Assembly: GCF_029369745.1 (NCBI RefSeq)
Contig: NZ_CP120210.1
Coordinates: 7,502,001-7,566,000, forward strand
Reading direction: 5' to 3'
Length of the DNA stretch: 64,000 nucleotides
DNA from: Amycolatopsis sp. QT-25
GTDB lineage: Bacteria > Actinomycetota > Actinomycetes > Mycobacteriales > Pseudonocardiaceae
Shown: positions 1-7,452 of the stretch, in pieces
How positions within the stretch are numbered: position 1 is the stretch's first letter
Layout of the letters: every line of letters begins with the position of its first letter
Made by a program: the position numbers and the translations under genes
Notes under the pieces: generated by a model
What the model saw: only the letters and a program-made list of their open reading frames with translations
What the model was told of the DNA's origin: nothing
Databases searched by the model: none

Positions 1-496
1 GCAGCGTCCAGAAATCCCACTGGATGTCGTGGTCGCGCAGGTGGTTGTCGGCGCGGCGCTTCTGCGAGTGGATGAAGTCGGGGAACTTGATGGGGTCGCG
101 GATGAAGAACACCGGGGTGTTGTTGCCGACGAGGTCGTAATTGCCCTCGGCGGTGTAGAACTTCACCGCGAAGCCGCGCGGGTCACGCCACGTGTCGGGC
201 GAGCCGGTTTCGCCGGCGACCGAGGAGAAGCGGGCCAGGCTCTCGGTGCGCACACCGGGCTGGAACAGGGCGGCCTTCGTGAACTGGCTGACGTCTTCGG
301 TGACCTCGAGGAACCCGTGCGCGCCGCCGCCCTTGGCGTGCACGACGCGTTCCGGCACGCGCTCCCGGTTGAACTGGGCGTTCTTTTCGATCAGGTAGTG
401 GTCCTGGAGCAGGATCGGGCCGTTGGCGCCCGCCGTCAGCGAGTCGTTGTCGCTCGCGACGGGGATGCCCACGTTGTTCGTGGTCGGCAAACTCAC
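1..496 (-). CDS. katA: Catalase, N-terminal part (cut by window edge)
   Basis: Haem catalase converting hydrogen peroxide to water and oxygen in the cytoplasm. About 165 codons are visible; the gene runs off the left edge. The start is a GTG at 496 preceded by AGGAGG. The protein opens with a short tail, then the catalase core: [18 protein letters not shown] contains the distal haem histidine, followed by [24 protein letters not shown] and [18 protein letters not shown] with the essential distal asparagine, then HSQKR. This is the small-subunit monofunctional pattern. It is divergent from the MFS gene at 646, leaving 149 bases for both promoters. Only the haem-binding tyrosine region is missing, because of the window edge. 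Confidence 0.95.
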   Translation of the reverse strand, partial: MSLPTTNNVGIPVASDNDSLTAGANGPILLQDHYLIEKNAQFNRERVPERVVHAKGGGAHGFLEVTEDVSQFTKAALFQPGVRTESLARFSSVAGETGSPDTWRDPRGFAVKFYTAEGNYDLVGNNTPVFFIRDPIKFPDFIHSQKRRADNHLRDHDIQWDFWTL

Positions 497-645
497 CCAG
501 TGCCTCCTGGTTCGTGGTGGTGGAGCGATCAGCTGCCTCCACTCTCCCGCGTAATCTGGAATCAGTCAAGAAAACTTTCAGGCCGGATGACCGAGACCGA
601 GAAAAAAGTTGCAAACGCTCACTAAGTTACGTTCTCATCGGACGT
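497..645. promoter_or_regulatory. Divergent promoter region of catalase and MFS exporter
   Basis: 149 bases lie between the divergent catalase and MFS starts. The segment is more AT-rich than its flanks around 575-625 (AAAACTTTC, GAAAAAAGTTGCAAAC), as expected for a promoter. I could not assign a specific Fur- or OxyR-type site. Confidence 0.4.
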
Positions 646-1842
646 ATGGCCCTCGCTCCGTACCGTCGCGTGTTAGCCGTGCCCGGAGTTCCCAGCTCGA
701 TGCTGTTGATGTTCCTGGCCAGGCTCCCGATGACGGCCATGGGCGTGACGATGACGCTGTATGTGGTCGACGACCTCGGCCGCGGCTACGGCGCGGCCGG
801 GCTGGTCGGTGCCGCCACCACGCTCGGCAGCGCGATCGGGGCACCGCTCGTCGGCCGGTACATCGACCGCTACGGGCTGCGGCCGGTGGTCGCGATCTGC
901 GGGCTGGCCTCGTCGGCCTTCTGGATCAGCGCCCCGTATCTGCCGTATCAGGCGCTGCTGGCGGTCGCGCTCCCCGCGGGGGTGCTGTCGGTGCCCGCCG
1001 GAACGCTCGCGCGGCTGGTGCTCACCGCGCTCGTGCCGCTGGAGCAACGGCGGGCGGCCTACTCACTGGACACGATCCTGGTGGAAGCGTCGTTCATGAT
1101 CGGACCGGCGGCGGGGATCATGGCGATCACGCAGCTGCCCGCAGTCTACGCCCTCACCGGCATCGGGATCTGCTTCGTGATTTCGGCGACGCTGATCTAC
1201 CGGCAGAACCCGCCGATCCGCGCCGAAGCCGACACCGAGGTGCACACCGGGGAGCGGCCGACCGTGCGGAGCTGGCTCACCGGACGGCTCGTGATGGCGA
1301 TGTTCATCGCCGCCGGCGCGCTGTTCTGCCTGATCGGCATGGAACTCGCCGCCTTGGCGACGCTGCGCGCGAGCGGCGACATCGGCTGGTCCGGGCTGCT
1401 GATCACGCTGATGTGCGTGGCGTCGGTGCTCGGCGGCGCGATCCACGGCGCGGTCCGGAGGTCGCTCTCGCAGGGCACGCTGATGCTGCTGCTCGCGGTG
1501 CTCACCCTGCCGGTCGGGCTGATCACCGAGCCGTGGTGGCTGCTGGCGATCGTGCTGTTCCCGAGCAACGTGCTGTGCGCGCCGACGCTCGCGGCGAGCA
1601 CGGAGACGGTCAGCGCGGCGGCGCCGCCGCGGGTGCGCGGCGAGGCGATGGGCCTGCTGGACGCGGCCAGCCGGATCGGGCTGGCGATCGGGAGCCCGAT
1701 CATCGGGTTCGTGATCGACCGATCCGGCCCCGGCTGGGGTTTCGCGGCCGCGGCGCTGGGCGCGCTGGCGATCGCTTCGGTCGGCTTGTTCTGGCGCCGC
1801 TCCCGCACCCCCGCCCGGGTGCCCGCGCTCACTTCCTCCTGA
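646..1842 (+). CDS. MFS transporter
   Basis: Major facilitator superfamily membrane transporter of 398 aa with about twelve hydrophobic segments. The loop between helices 2 and 3 reads GRYIDRYGLRPV, an MFS motif A-like signature, and the second half repeats a related loop (GFVIDRSGPGWG). The start is the ATG at 646 (MALAPYRR), directly before the first membrane helix; the open frame extends upstream to 514 but that part is polar, low-quality coding and lies in the promoter region. The substrate cannot be read from sequence; a drug or metabolite exporter is the usual role. It is convergent with the lipoprotein gene. Confidence 0.85.
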   Translation: MALAPYRRVLAVPGVPSSMLLMFLARLPMTAMGVTMTLYVVDDLGRGYGAAGLVGAATTLGSAIGAPLVGRYIDRYGLRPVVAICGLASSAFWISAPYLPYQALLAVALPAGVLSVPAGTLARLVLTALVPLEQRRAAYSLDTILVEASFMIGPAAGIMAITQLPAVYALTGIGICFVISATLIYRQNPPIRAEADTEVHTGERPTVRSWLTGRLVMAMFIAAGALFCLIGMELAALATLRASGDIGWSGLLITLMCVASVLGGAIHGAVRRSLSQGTLMLLLAVLTLPVGLITEPWWLLAIVLFPSNVLCAPTLAASTETVSAAAPPRVRGEAMGLLDAASRIGLAIGSPIIGFVIDRSGPGWGFAAAALGALAIASVGLFWRRSRTPARVPALTSS

Positions 1843-1873
1843 CGCAATTCGGCACCTGGTTGCGGGAGTGAGG

Positions 1874-2245
1874 TCAGGCGCAGACCTTGCGGAGGGCGTC
1901 GACCCGGTCGATGTTGCGCTTGGTCCAGTCCGCGATCTTGCCCGCGTCCTGGATGTTCTCCTTCTGGACCTGCAGGTACGAGTCGGCCATGCCGGTGAGC
2001 GCACCCGCCACGTTCTGCTCGCCGACGCTGTTCGCCAGCTCACGCAGGCGCTTCTCCTTGTCCGCGGCCCGCTCCTTGATGGTCGCCGGGTCCGGGTTGA
2101 GGTCGACGAGGCTGAGCGCCTCGGCGCACGCGCCGACCTTCGTCGCGGCCTTGTTCGTCTGATCGACCGCGTTCGTGACCTCGCTGCAGCCCGCCAACGC
2201 GAGTCCGGCGGCCGCCAGGAGCGCCGCGAATCCCCACCTCTTCAT
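1874..2245 (-). CDS. Small lipoprotein
   Basis: 123 aa. It has a classic lipoprotein signal: MKRWG, a hydrophobic stretch and the lipobox LAGC with the lipidated cysteine at residue 20, so it should be anchored on the outer face of the membrane. The mature part is charged and helical (for example KERAADKEKRLRELANSV) with two further cysteines. I do not recognise a family. It lies just downstream of the rtcB 3' fragment on the same strand, beyond that gene's terminator, so it is probably transcribed separately. Confidence 0.8.
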   Translation of the reverse strand: MKRWGFAALLAAAGLALAGCSEVTNAVDQTNKAATKVGACAEALSLVDLNPDPATIKERAADKEKRLRELANSVGEQNVAGALTGMADSYLQVQKENIQDAGKIADWTKRNIDRVDALRKVCA

Positions 2246-2322
2246 GACTTCAATGTAGCCAGCCAGGCGAAGTTTGTCCGTTGAGGGCGGCGGCGGACGG
2301 GGTCCGGGGTAGCGAGGAACAT

Positions 2323-2356
2323 GGGTGGTGTGCCGGGTTCCTCCGGCACACCACCC
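2323..2356 (-). terminator. Terminator of rtcB
   Basis: Perfect 14-bp inverted repeat (2323-2336 with 2343-2356, 6-base loop), starting a few bases beyond the rtcB stop at 2361. There is no strong U-run, which is common for high-GC actinobacterial terminators. Confidence 0.6.
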
Positions 2357-2360
2357 CGCT

Positions 2361-2750
2361 TCACCCCTTGACGCAGATGACCTGCTTCAGGTGCGCGACC
2401 ACCTCGACGAGGTCGGTCTGCGCCTTGATCACCGTTTCGATGTCCTTGTACGCGGCCGGGATCTCGTCCACCACACCCGAGTCCTTGCGGCATTCCACCC
2501 CGGCGGTCTGCGCGGCGAGGTCTTCGGTGGTGAACAGCTTCTTGGCCTTGTTCCGCGACATCCGGCGGCCCGCGCCGTGCGACGCGGACTGGAAGGACGA
2601 CGCGTTCCCGAGGCCGCGCACGATGTACGAACCGGTGCCCATGCTGCCCGGGATGATCCCGAGGTCACCCGAACCCGCGCGGATCGCGCCCTTGCGGGTC
2701 ACCAGCAGGTCGACGCCGTCGTAGGTCTCTTCGGCGACGTAGTTGTGGTG
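2361..2750 (-). pseudogene. rtcB: RtcB RNA ligase, C-terminal fragment split off by prophage
   Basis: The C-terminal 126 codons of RtcB (from NYVAEE onward) plus the att core. It contains the SHGAGRRMSR motif, whose histidine is the residue guanylylated in characterised RtcB proteins, and ends VVAHLKQVICVKG. The rest of the gene is 36 kb away at 39076-39888. The reading frame continues into prophage DNA up to a possible start at 2909, so a phage-headed fusion fragment could be made, but it would lack all the N-terminal metal ligands and is unlikely to be active. Joining the two pieces across the 11-bp core gives an uninterrupted protein of about 396 aa, normal for the family. Confidence 0.93.
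2740..2750. other. attL: attL core
   Basis: TAGTTGTGGTG, identical to 39077-39087. On the minus strand it reads CAC CAC AAC TA, the His-His-Asn-Tyr codons of RtcB. Sequences on both sides diverge immediately, so the shared core is 11 bp. Confidence 0.9.
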
Positions 2751-2787
2751 GGTACAGAACCGCGCTGACCAGCACCGGAGCCCCGAT

Positions 2788-2809
2788 TCTGGGGCAGATC
2801 TGGGGCAAA
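2788..2809 (+). promoter_or_regulatory. Integrase arm-type sites, left prophage arm
   Basis: Two adjacent copies: TCTGGGGCAGA (2788-2798) and TCTGGGGCAAA (2799-2809). The same 11-mer occurs as a cluster near the other prophage end (38894-38935). A GCCCC inverted half-site lies just upstream at about 2780. Shared short repeats on both sides of the core in a tyrosine-integrase prophage are best explained as arm-binding sites for Int. Confidence 0.55.
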
Positions 2810-2810
2810 A

Positions 2811-4001
2811 ATGCTCGCGTTCGACCTCTACCGGCCGCATATTCGGCCGGCCTTGGCTGTCGTCACCGACCCGCCGGTCGCCCGGTTCACGCGGGCGCCG
2901 TACGTGCACGCCGTCGCGGCCTATCTCGTCGTGCGGGTCCTCGGCGTGGCGATGCTCGCCGTGATGGCGGCGCCGCGCGACCTGCCGCTGCTCGAGCGGT
3001 TGAGCGCGTGGGATGGCTGGTGGTACCTGCAGATTGCCGAGAACAACTACACCGGCGTGCCCGGACCGCTCGACGCGGCGGGCGAGTTTTTCCCTGCCGC
3101 GCCAATGGGTTTCTTCCCGCTATACCCCGGCGCCATGCGGGTGCTCGGCGAGCTTGGCGTGCCGTTGTTGGCAGCCGGGCTGATCGTGTCGACGGTCGCC
3201 GGCGTCGTCGCCGCGTGCGGCCTGCAGCGCATCGGCGAACGGGTCGGTGGGCAGCGCGTGGGCCTGGTGCTCGTCGTGATGTGGGCGGGCGCGCCGATGT
3301 CGATCACGCAGTCGATGGTGTACACGGAAAGCCTATTCGTCGCGCTCGCCGCGTGGGCGTTGGTCGGGGTCCTCGAGCGCCGGTTCGGCATGGCCGCGGT
3401 ATGCACGATGTTCGCCGGGCTGACCCGGTCGACCGCGGCCGTTCTGGTCGCCGTCGTCGTGGTCGCCGCGGTACTCGATGCCGTGCGCGGTCGCGGCCGC
3501 GGCCGGTGGCGGCTGCTTGGATGGGCGGCGATCGCGCCGTTGGGATTGGCCGGCTACTGGGGATTCGTCGCGGCGCGCACGGGCAGCCTGACCGGGTGGC
3601 AGGACATCGAACTACGCGGGTGGGGTGTTCGGTGGGACTGGGGTCGTGAAGCGGCCGAGTACACGGTGCAGCTGCTCACCCAGGAAGGCAGCCGGTTCGA
3701 GACGCTCGTGTTGGCCGTGACGGTCGCTGCGGTGGTCCTCGGCGTGGTCATGATCGCGCAGCGATTGCCGTGGCCGCTGGTCGCGTACGGGATCGGCGTC
3801 GCCGTCCTCGCGATCGGTACCGCCGGATTCCCTCAAATGCGGGGACGTTTCTTGCTGCCCGCGTTCGTGCTACTGCTGCCCATCGCCGTCGGCCTGGCGA
3901 AACGTCGCCCCTCGACGGCAGTAGCCGTGGCCGGGGCGTTCGTCCTGTTCGGCTGCTGGTACTCGGCGTACTCGCTCACCGCGTGGCAGTACGGCATCTA
4001 A
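2811..4001 (+). CDS. GT-C family mannosyltransferase-like membrane protein (PIG-V type), prophage accessory gene
   Basis: 396 aa, polytopic. After a first membrane helix (about 31-55) comes WDGWWYLQIAENNY (67-80), the first-loop aspartate signature of PIG-V-like GT-C enzymes, then FFPLYP (101-106), also typical, followed by about eight more hydrophobic segments. Family members use polyprenyl-phosphate sugars to glycosylate lipids or cell-wall polymers outside the membrane; the sugar here is a guess. The ATG at 2811 abuts the integrase arm sites, making this the outermost prophage gene. Position and plus orientation, opposite to the late operon, mark it as a lysogenic-conversion gene, for example one altering a surface receptor. 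Confidence 0.75.
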   Translation: MLAFDLYRPHIRPALAVVTDPPVARFTRAPYVHAVAAYLVVRVLGVAMLAVMAAPRDLPLLERLSAWDGWWYLQIAENNYTGVPGPLDAAGEFFPAAPMGFFPLYPGAMRVLGELGVPLLAAGLIVSTVAGVVAACGLQRIGERVGGQRVGLVLVVMWAGAPMSITQSMVYTESLFVALAAWALVGVLERRFGMAAVCTMFAGLTRSTAAVLVAVVVVAAVLDAVRGRGRGRWRLLGWAAIAPLGLAGYWGFVAARTGSLTGWQDIELRGWGVRWDWGREAAEYTVQLLTQEGSRFETLVLAVTVAAVVLGVVMIAQRLPWPLVAYGIGVAVLAIGTAGFPQMRGRFLLPAFVLLLPIAVGLAKRRPSTAVAVAGAFVLFGCWYSAYSLTAWQYGI

Positions 4002-4026
4002 TCGAGTCTGTTCCTTGGAGGACGCT

Positions 4027-4263
4027 ATGAAAATTCGTATCGAGGGCACCACGCACGAGACCGAGGCGGCCGCAGAGTTGCTGCGAGAGGTGTTCGACGT
4101 CCGCGAGGTCAGCCGGTTCTACCCGAACCGCGGCCGGTCGACCCTCGGCCGGGTCTATGTCGATGTCGAGTTCGCGCGCCCGATCTCGGTCCGAGCGACC
4201 GCGACGCGCGTCGAGTACTCCGACCAGCAGGTCACAGGGAAGCGACCGAAGCAGCTGCGGTGA
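4027..4263 (+). CDS. Hypothetical 78-aa prophage protein
   Basis: Starts at ATG 4027 behind a GGAGGA site (MKIRIEG...). The protein is small, basic and soluble, alternating strand-like segments (MKIRIEGTTHETEAAAELL, VYVDVEFARPISVRATATRV) with no cysteines or membrane span. It lies 25 bases after the mannosyltransferase-like gene, probably in the same transcript, and just upstream of the palindrome at 4282. Not recognised. Confidence 0.65.
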   Translation: MKIRIEGTTHETEAAAELLREVFDVREVSRFYPNRGRSTLGRVYVDVEFARPISVRATATRVEYSDQQVTGKRPKQLR

Positions 4264-4281
4264 GATATCGCGACTCTCTGT

Positions 4282-4304
4282 CACGATACTTGTGCAGTAT
4301 CGTG
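4282..4304. promoter_or_regulatory. Perfect palindromic operator upstream of XRE regulator
   Basis: Arms CACGATACT and AGTATCGTG, 9 bp each, with a 5-base centre. It is AT-richer than its surroundings and lies 86 bases before the regulator start, so it is a good candidate autoregulatory operator. There is no U-tract, which argues against a terminator. Confidence 0.6.
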
Positions 4305-4329
4305 GTGTTGTACCTCTTCGCGGAGGGAA

Positions 4330-4352
4330 GCCCCCGGCTGATCACCGGGGGC
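4330..4352 (+). promoter_or_regulatory. Leader hairpin of XRE regulator gene
   Basis: GCCCCCGG and CCGGGGGC arms with a 7-base loop, located between the operator and the ribosome binding site of the regulator gene at 4390. It could limit read-through or stabilise the leader. Confidence 0.35.
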
Positions 4353-4389
4353 ACGCGAAGGGGTCGACTCCGCGAATGAGGGATGCAGC

Positions 4390-5631
4390 ATGTCCGACTC
4401 GACCAGATTTGACGGCCAGTCTGACGAACTCCGGCGGTTTGGCGCCCGAGTCCGAGAGATTCGAAAATGGCGTGACCTTAGTGTCCGCACGACTGCTGAT
4501 CTTGCCGGGCTCTCCTATGGCTTTGTGGCCAAGGTAGAGCGTGGCGAGAAACCGGTGAACAACCGGCAAACGCTGGAGGCACTGGCCCTAGCGTTGCGGG
4601 TAGACCCCGGCGAATTCACCGGCGTTCCCGAGAAAGCAGGACGTGCGACAGTCGATTCGTACGATGCCGCGAACACGCTAGGCGACCTTCTTAGTGGCTG
4701 GTGGGTTGGCGAGGTTCCGGACGCTCCCGGTCGACCGTTGCCCGAGGTTCTATCCGGACTGATGGAATTTCACGCCTCGCGGAATCGTTCGGGAAAGTCT
4801 GGCGCTGGTGACTATCCAACCCAAGTCGCGAAGCTGGCACCGCTGATCCGTGATCTGCTCGCGATCGCGGCCGACCCGGTGGTCGGCCGCCAGGCTCTCG
4901 CGCCGCTGCTGACCGCGTACCACGTCGCGGGCTCTATCTCCGCGCGGCTTCGGGTGCCGAGTATGCCGTCGATGGCCGCGGAGCGTATGAAACAGGTAGC
5001 CGATCTCCTCGACGATCAGGTGTGGCAGTCGGTCGCGGCTTGGGGTCGAGCACATTTCATCTCGTCCACAGACCGGCCGCGACAGTACGCACTCGCCGTG
5101 TCGGCTGCTGATGCGGCACCGCCGGATCGGTTGGAGACGCGAGGAATGTCGAACCTCACCGCCGCTCTGGCCGCGGCCGCCCAGGGTAAGGGCGATCTCG
5201 CCGAGACTCATCTGTCGGAAGCTGCTGCGCTCGCTGAGCGAATCGAGCCGGACGTGTCGCCGTGGCCTGCAGGGATCATGCAGTTTGGCCGAACGAATGC
5301 CGGCATCTTCCATGTGTCGATCGGCGTCGAGCTAGGGTATGGCCCTCGTGTCGCTGAGATCGCGGCGACGGTACGCCCGGAGACCATCTCGGCCGCGCGG
5401 GCGTCGGCGTTCTGGACAGACTTCGGACGGGGTCTGATGGAGTCCCGTAAGCATCGAGATGCGGGAGTCGACGCGTTGCTGCGAGCCGAGTCGCTAGCGC
5501 CGTCGCAGGTGTACCGCAACCAGTTCGTGCGCGCGGCGGTATCGCACGCTCTGCCCACGGCGCATCGAGACGCGACCGGCCGAAATCTGCGAGGTTTGGC
5601 CTGGCGTATGGGGCTTGCCCCAACCGGGTGA
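4390..5631 (+). CDS. XRE-family regulator with large helical C-terminal domain
   Basis: 413 aa. Residues about 15-70 form an XRE helix-turn-helix (FGARVREIRKWRDLSV, TTADLAGLSYGFVAKVERGEKP, NRQTLEALALALRV). The remaining 340 residues are alanine-rich and helical with TPR-like character, as in many actinobacterial regulators that sense a peptide or small ligand. The start is the ATG at 4390 behind GAGGGA. It heads a run of five small overlapping genes and has palindromes on both sides (4282 and 5638). It is separate from the CI/Cro switch at the other end of the prophage, so a second regulatory circuit is likely. Confidence 0.8.
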   Translation: MSDSTRFDGQSDELRRFGARVREIRKWRDLSVRTTADLAGLSYGFVAKVERGEKPVNNRQTLEALALALRVDPGEFTGVPEKAGRATVDSYDAANTLGDLLSGWWVGEVPDAPGRPLPEVLSGLMEFHASRNRSGKSGAGDYPTQVAKLAPLIRDLLAIAADPVVGRQALAPLLTAYHVAGSISARLRVPSMPSMAAERMKQVADLLDDQVWQSVAAWGRAHFISSTDRPRQYALAVSAADAAPPDRLETRGMSNLTAALAAAAQGKGDLAETHLSEAAALAERIEPDVSPWPAGIMQFGRTNAGIFHVSIGVELGYGPRVAEIAATVRPETISAARASAFWTDFGRGLMESRKHRDAGVDALLRAESLAPSQVYRNQFVRAAVSHALPTAHRDATGRNLRGLAWRMGLAPTG

Positions 5632-5637
5632 AGTAGA

Positions 5638-5666
5638 CCGTTTGTGTCCCAGCGGGACACAAACGG
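5638..5666. promoter_or_regulatory. Perfect 13-bp inverted repeat (operator or terminator)
   Basis: Arms 5638-5650 (CCGTTTGTGTCCC) and 5654-5666 with a 3-base centre. It starts six bases after the XRE gene stop and ends 28 bases before the next start. The tiny centre and lack of a T-run fit a protein-binding site better than a terminator, but both are possible. Confidence 0.5.
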
Positions 5667-5693
5667 GCGCCATTCACTCTTAGTTTCTCCGCC

Positions 5694-5927
5694 GTGACTA
5701 CACGGGGATGGCGAATCGAGCGGCCGCAGCAGATTAAGGACGTCAACGGACGACCTGCCGTGATCACGGTCGGTGTCGTGCGGGATCACTCCGACCATTT
5801 CCGGGTGGCTCTCGCACTGAACGACGGGCCAACGCTGCTCCTCAAGTCCGACCAGCGCGACGTGTTGGTCGGACACCTTGACGCTGCCCGCAACGCGGCG
5901 GATCGCCTCGAGCGGAACGACCGGTGA
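5694..5927 (+). CDS. Hypothetical 77-aa protein
   Basis: GTG start at 5694. The protein reads MTTRGWRIERPQQIKDV, then alternating strands (AVITVGVVRDHSDHFRVALALNDGPTLLLKS) and a terminal helix (VGHLDAARNAADRLERND). It looks like a small soluble alpha/beta protein with no cysteine or membrane segment. First gene of the small-gene train after the second palindrome; its stop overlaps the next start by 4 bases (GTGA), indicating translational coupling. Not recognised. Confidence 0.65.
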   Translation: MTTRGWRIERPQQIKDVNGRPAVITVGVVRDHSDHFRVALALNDGPTLLLKSDQRDVLVGHLDAARNAADRLERNDR

Positions 5928-6172
5928 GCGTCAGCACGCAGCCCGCCATGAAGGGGCGGCGGCATCTTCGGGAGTTGGCCGGTGTCGGCCTGACCGGGCA
6001 GCGTGTCGACATCTTGACCGGTGTGGTTGAGACCCCGTCGTCGGGCCTGTCGCCCGCGCTGCTGGTCGGGGTGTGCGGGCTGGTCGTCGACGAGATGCTC
6101 GTCGAGGGCCTGGTGACTGCACTGCAGCAGGCGGCCGAGGACGCGCGCCACGGTGGTGAGCCGCTGTGGTGA
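5924..6172 (+). CDS. Hypothetical 82-aa protein
   Basis: Coupled to the preceding gene by a GTGA overlap. The N-terminus is basic (MKGRRHLREL), the middle mildly hydrophobic (SPALLVGVCGLVVDEMLVEGLVTALQQAAEDA). The hydrophobic part could pack as a helix hairpin rather than a membrane span. Not recognised; context suggests a joint role with its neighbours. Confidence 0.6.
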   Translation: MSVSTQPAMKGRRHLRELAGVGLTGQRVDILTGVVETPSSGLSPALLVGVCGLVVDEMLVEGLVTALQQAAEDARHGGEPLW

Positions 6173-6528
6173 GGCATTCCTTGGCGACGCGGCGCGGGCT
6201 GGTCGGTCGGCGACGTCGCGTCCCGACGCAGCACTCGGTGGAGGTCCCGTGTGTCGCGGATGAGTACGAGTGGCGGCAGTTCGCCGGAACGTCGCACCTG
6301 TACCTGACTGCACGACTCGCGGACGAATGGGCAACGACTGTGGTTGCGTGGTGCGAGCGGCGGCGGCCGTGGCCTGTCGGTCACGAGCGTGGCGAGGTCG
6401 GCCGTATGCGCCTCGACGCGCGGCACCGTGCCGTGGTGGGCAGCTGCGAGGACTGCGAGCACCTGCAGCGGTTGGCGCACATGGACGCGCGGCACCGCGC
6501 ACGGGAGGCGCGTCGTGCACGAGCGTGA
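6169..6528 (+). CDS. Hypothetical 119-aa protein with CxxC-type pair
   Basis: Starts at GTG 6169 in a GTGA overlap with the previous stop; GTG 6166 is one codon upstream and less likely. Arginine- and tryptophan-rich, with GSCEDCEHLQRLAHMDARHRAREARRARA at the C-terminus. The CEDCEH segment could bind zinc, with a further C and H upstream (WCERRRPW). Probably a small nucleic-acid-binding protein; not recognised as a family. Confidence 0.6.
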   Translation: MRHSLATRRGLVGRRRRVPTQHSVEVPCVADEYEWRQFAGTSHLYLTARLADEWATTVVAWCERRRPWPVGHERGEVGRMRLDARHRAVVGSCEDCEHLQRLAHMDARHRAREARRARA

Positions 6529-6766
6529 CCTAAAGCTGCTCGCCGGGTTGGCGCACGTCAACGCGGAGATTGGGGATGTGACTATCGCCCTGCTCGTGAC
6601 GCAGCCGGACGAGGCGGAGTATGCCGCGGCGCTTCGCCAAGTCGGTACCGACCTTGCTCGGGTAGGTGCGTCGTTGATGTACCGGGCGCACGAACTCGAC
6701 GGCAGGCTGATCGATCCCGGCGACACCCTGACCGACCCTGCAGCGCAGGAAGGCAACCCGCCGTGA
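6515..6766 (+). CDS. Hypothetical 83-aa helical protein
   Basis: Read from GTG 6515, which overlaps the previous gene by 14 bases. Earlier in-frame starts exist (from 6344) but sit inside the upstream gene and give shadow sequence. The protein (MHERDLKLLAGLAHVNAEIG...) is helical and acidic (TQPDEAEYAAALRQVGTDLARVGASLMYRAHEL). Coupled to the next gene by a 4-base overlap. Not recognised. Confidence 0.6.
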   Translation: MHERDLKLLAGLAHVNAEIGDVTIALLVTQPDEAEYAAALRQVGTDLARVGASLMYRAHELDGRLIDPGDTLTDPAAQEGNPP

Positions 6767-7020
6767 CCGCGGTCGAGGTGGGCAGCTTCGAACACTTCCT
6801 CGCCGAGGTCGGCGCGGGGCGTGTGTGGGTTCTGGGGTTGGGCGCCGGCGCCGGGTCCGCCGAGATCCTCGTCAGCAAGGGTGGGATCAACGCGCCGGAA
6901 TTCGAGGATCGCGGCTACCTGTACCGCGCCCTCGACGACGGCGACGTGCGAATACACGGCGGCCGTGTGGTCCTTGCTCGACCGGTGGCGGGCCGCGGCG
7001 AGATGTCCTCACCGGCTTGA
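6763..7020 (+). CDS. Hypothetical 85-aa protein
   Basis: GTGA overlap with the preceding stop. The sequence MTAVEVGSFEHFLAEV is followed by a glycine-rich strand-turn region (RVWVLGLGAGAGSAEILVSKGG) and a second set of strands (YLYRALDDGDVRIHGGRVVLARPV). Last of the tightly coupled small genes; not recognised. Confidence 0.6.
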   Translation: MTAVEVGSFEHFLAEVGAGRVWVLGLGAGAGSAEILVSKGGINAPEFEDRGYLYRALDDGDVRIHGGRVVLARPVAGRGEMSSPA

Positions 7021-7074
7021 CCACCACCTGAAGAAACTCCCGGCGTCGCGCAAACCCTCGAGCGACGTCGGGCC

Positions 7075-7117
7075 GCCCGGTCAGTCTCCCTCCCCAAGGG
7101 CTATGGGCTGACCGGGC
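7075..7117. repeat. Inverted repeat after the small-gene train
   Basis: GCCCGGTCAG (7075-7084) and CTGACCGGGC (7108-7117) with a 23-base spacer, 54 bases after the last coupled gene. It could terminate the train. Confidence 0.4.
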
Positions 7118-7222
7118 ACCTAACGCCCCGTCGTTGGCCGTGTTCCTGACGGCGGGGGCCTGGTATCACCGGGCCGGCAACTGCCCGTCGCCACTTCCCA
7201 GGCATGTGATTCGGCGGCGGGC

Positions 7223-7257
7223 GCCGGGGGCGGGGCGGCAAGTGCCCCGCCCCCGGC
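7223..7257 (+). terminator. Strong GC hairpin between 7020 and 7282
   Basis: Perfect 14-bp stem (7223-7236 with 7244-7257), 7-base loop, no T-run. It lies between the small-gene train and the 50-aa gene, so it is either a terminator or a leader structure of the latter. The rest of 7021-7281 shows no credible gene. Confidence 0.5.
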
Positions 7258-7281
7258 AACCCCCACCGAAGGAACGAAAGG

Positions 7282-7434
7282 ATGCATGTGGCTGACCGGG
7301 CAGAACAGGCGAAGGCGAACCTCAAGAAGGCGTTGGAAGAGGAGAACCTCGAAAAGATCATCGTCGCGGCGAACTTGAAGAAGTGGGCCGAAGAGGCTGA
7401 GGCAGAGAAGAAGAAGGCGGCCGAGAAGGACTAG
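7282..7434 (+). CDS. Tiny highly charged helical protein (50 aa)
   Basis: ATG at 7282 with a purine-rich GAAGGAACGAAAGG site directly upstream, stop at 7432-7434. Lysine, glutamate and alanine make up most of the protein (KANLKKALEEENLEKIIVAA, WAEEAEAEKKKAAEKD), so it should be one long amphipathic helix or coiled coil. It is followed at once by a strong terminator, which supports a real transcript. Not recognised. Confidence 0.6.
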   Translation: MHVADRAEQAKANLKKALEEENLEKIIVAANLKKWAEEAEAEKKKAAEKD

Positions 7435-7452
7435 CGAGACTCCGCGACGGAC

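Noticed and set aside
609-1871. Long open frame over the MFS gene (plus strand, other frame)
   Set aside because: Arginine/alanine-rich translation without domains; high-GC shadow of the MFS coding frame.
2740-2750. att site inside a tRNA gene
   Set aside because: No cloverleaf or anticodon arm is present; the repeat encodes part of RtcB.
2361-2909. rtcB 3' fragment as an independent functional gene
   Set aside because: It lacks all N-terminal metal ligands and starts within phage DNA; the intact gene is recovered only by joining both att ends.
7075-7257. CRISPR-like array
   Set aside because: Only unrelated inverted repeats; no regularly spaced direct repeats or cas genes anywhere in the window.
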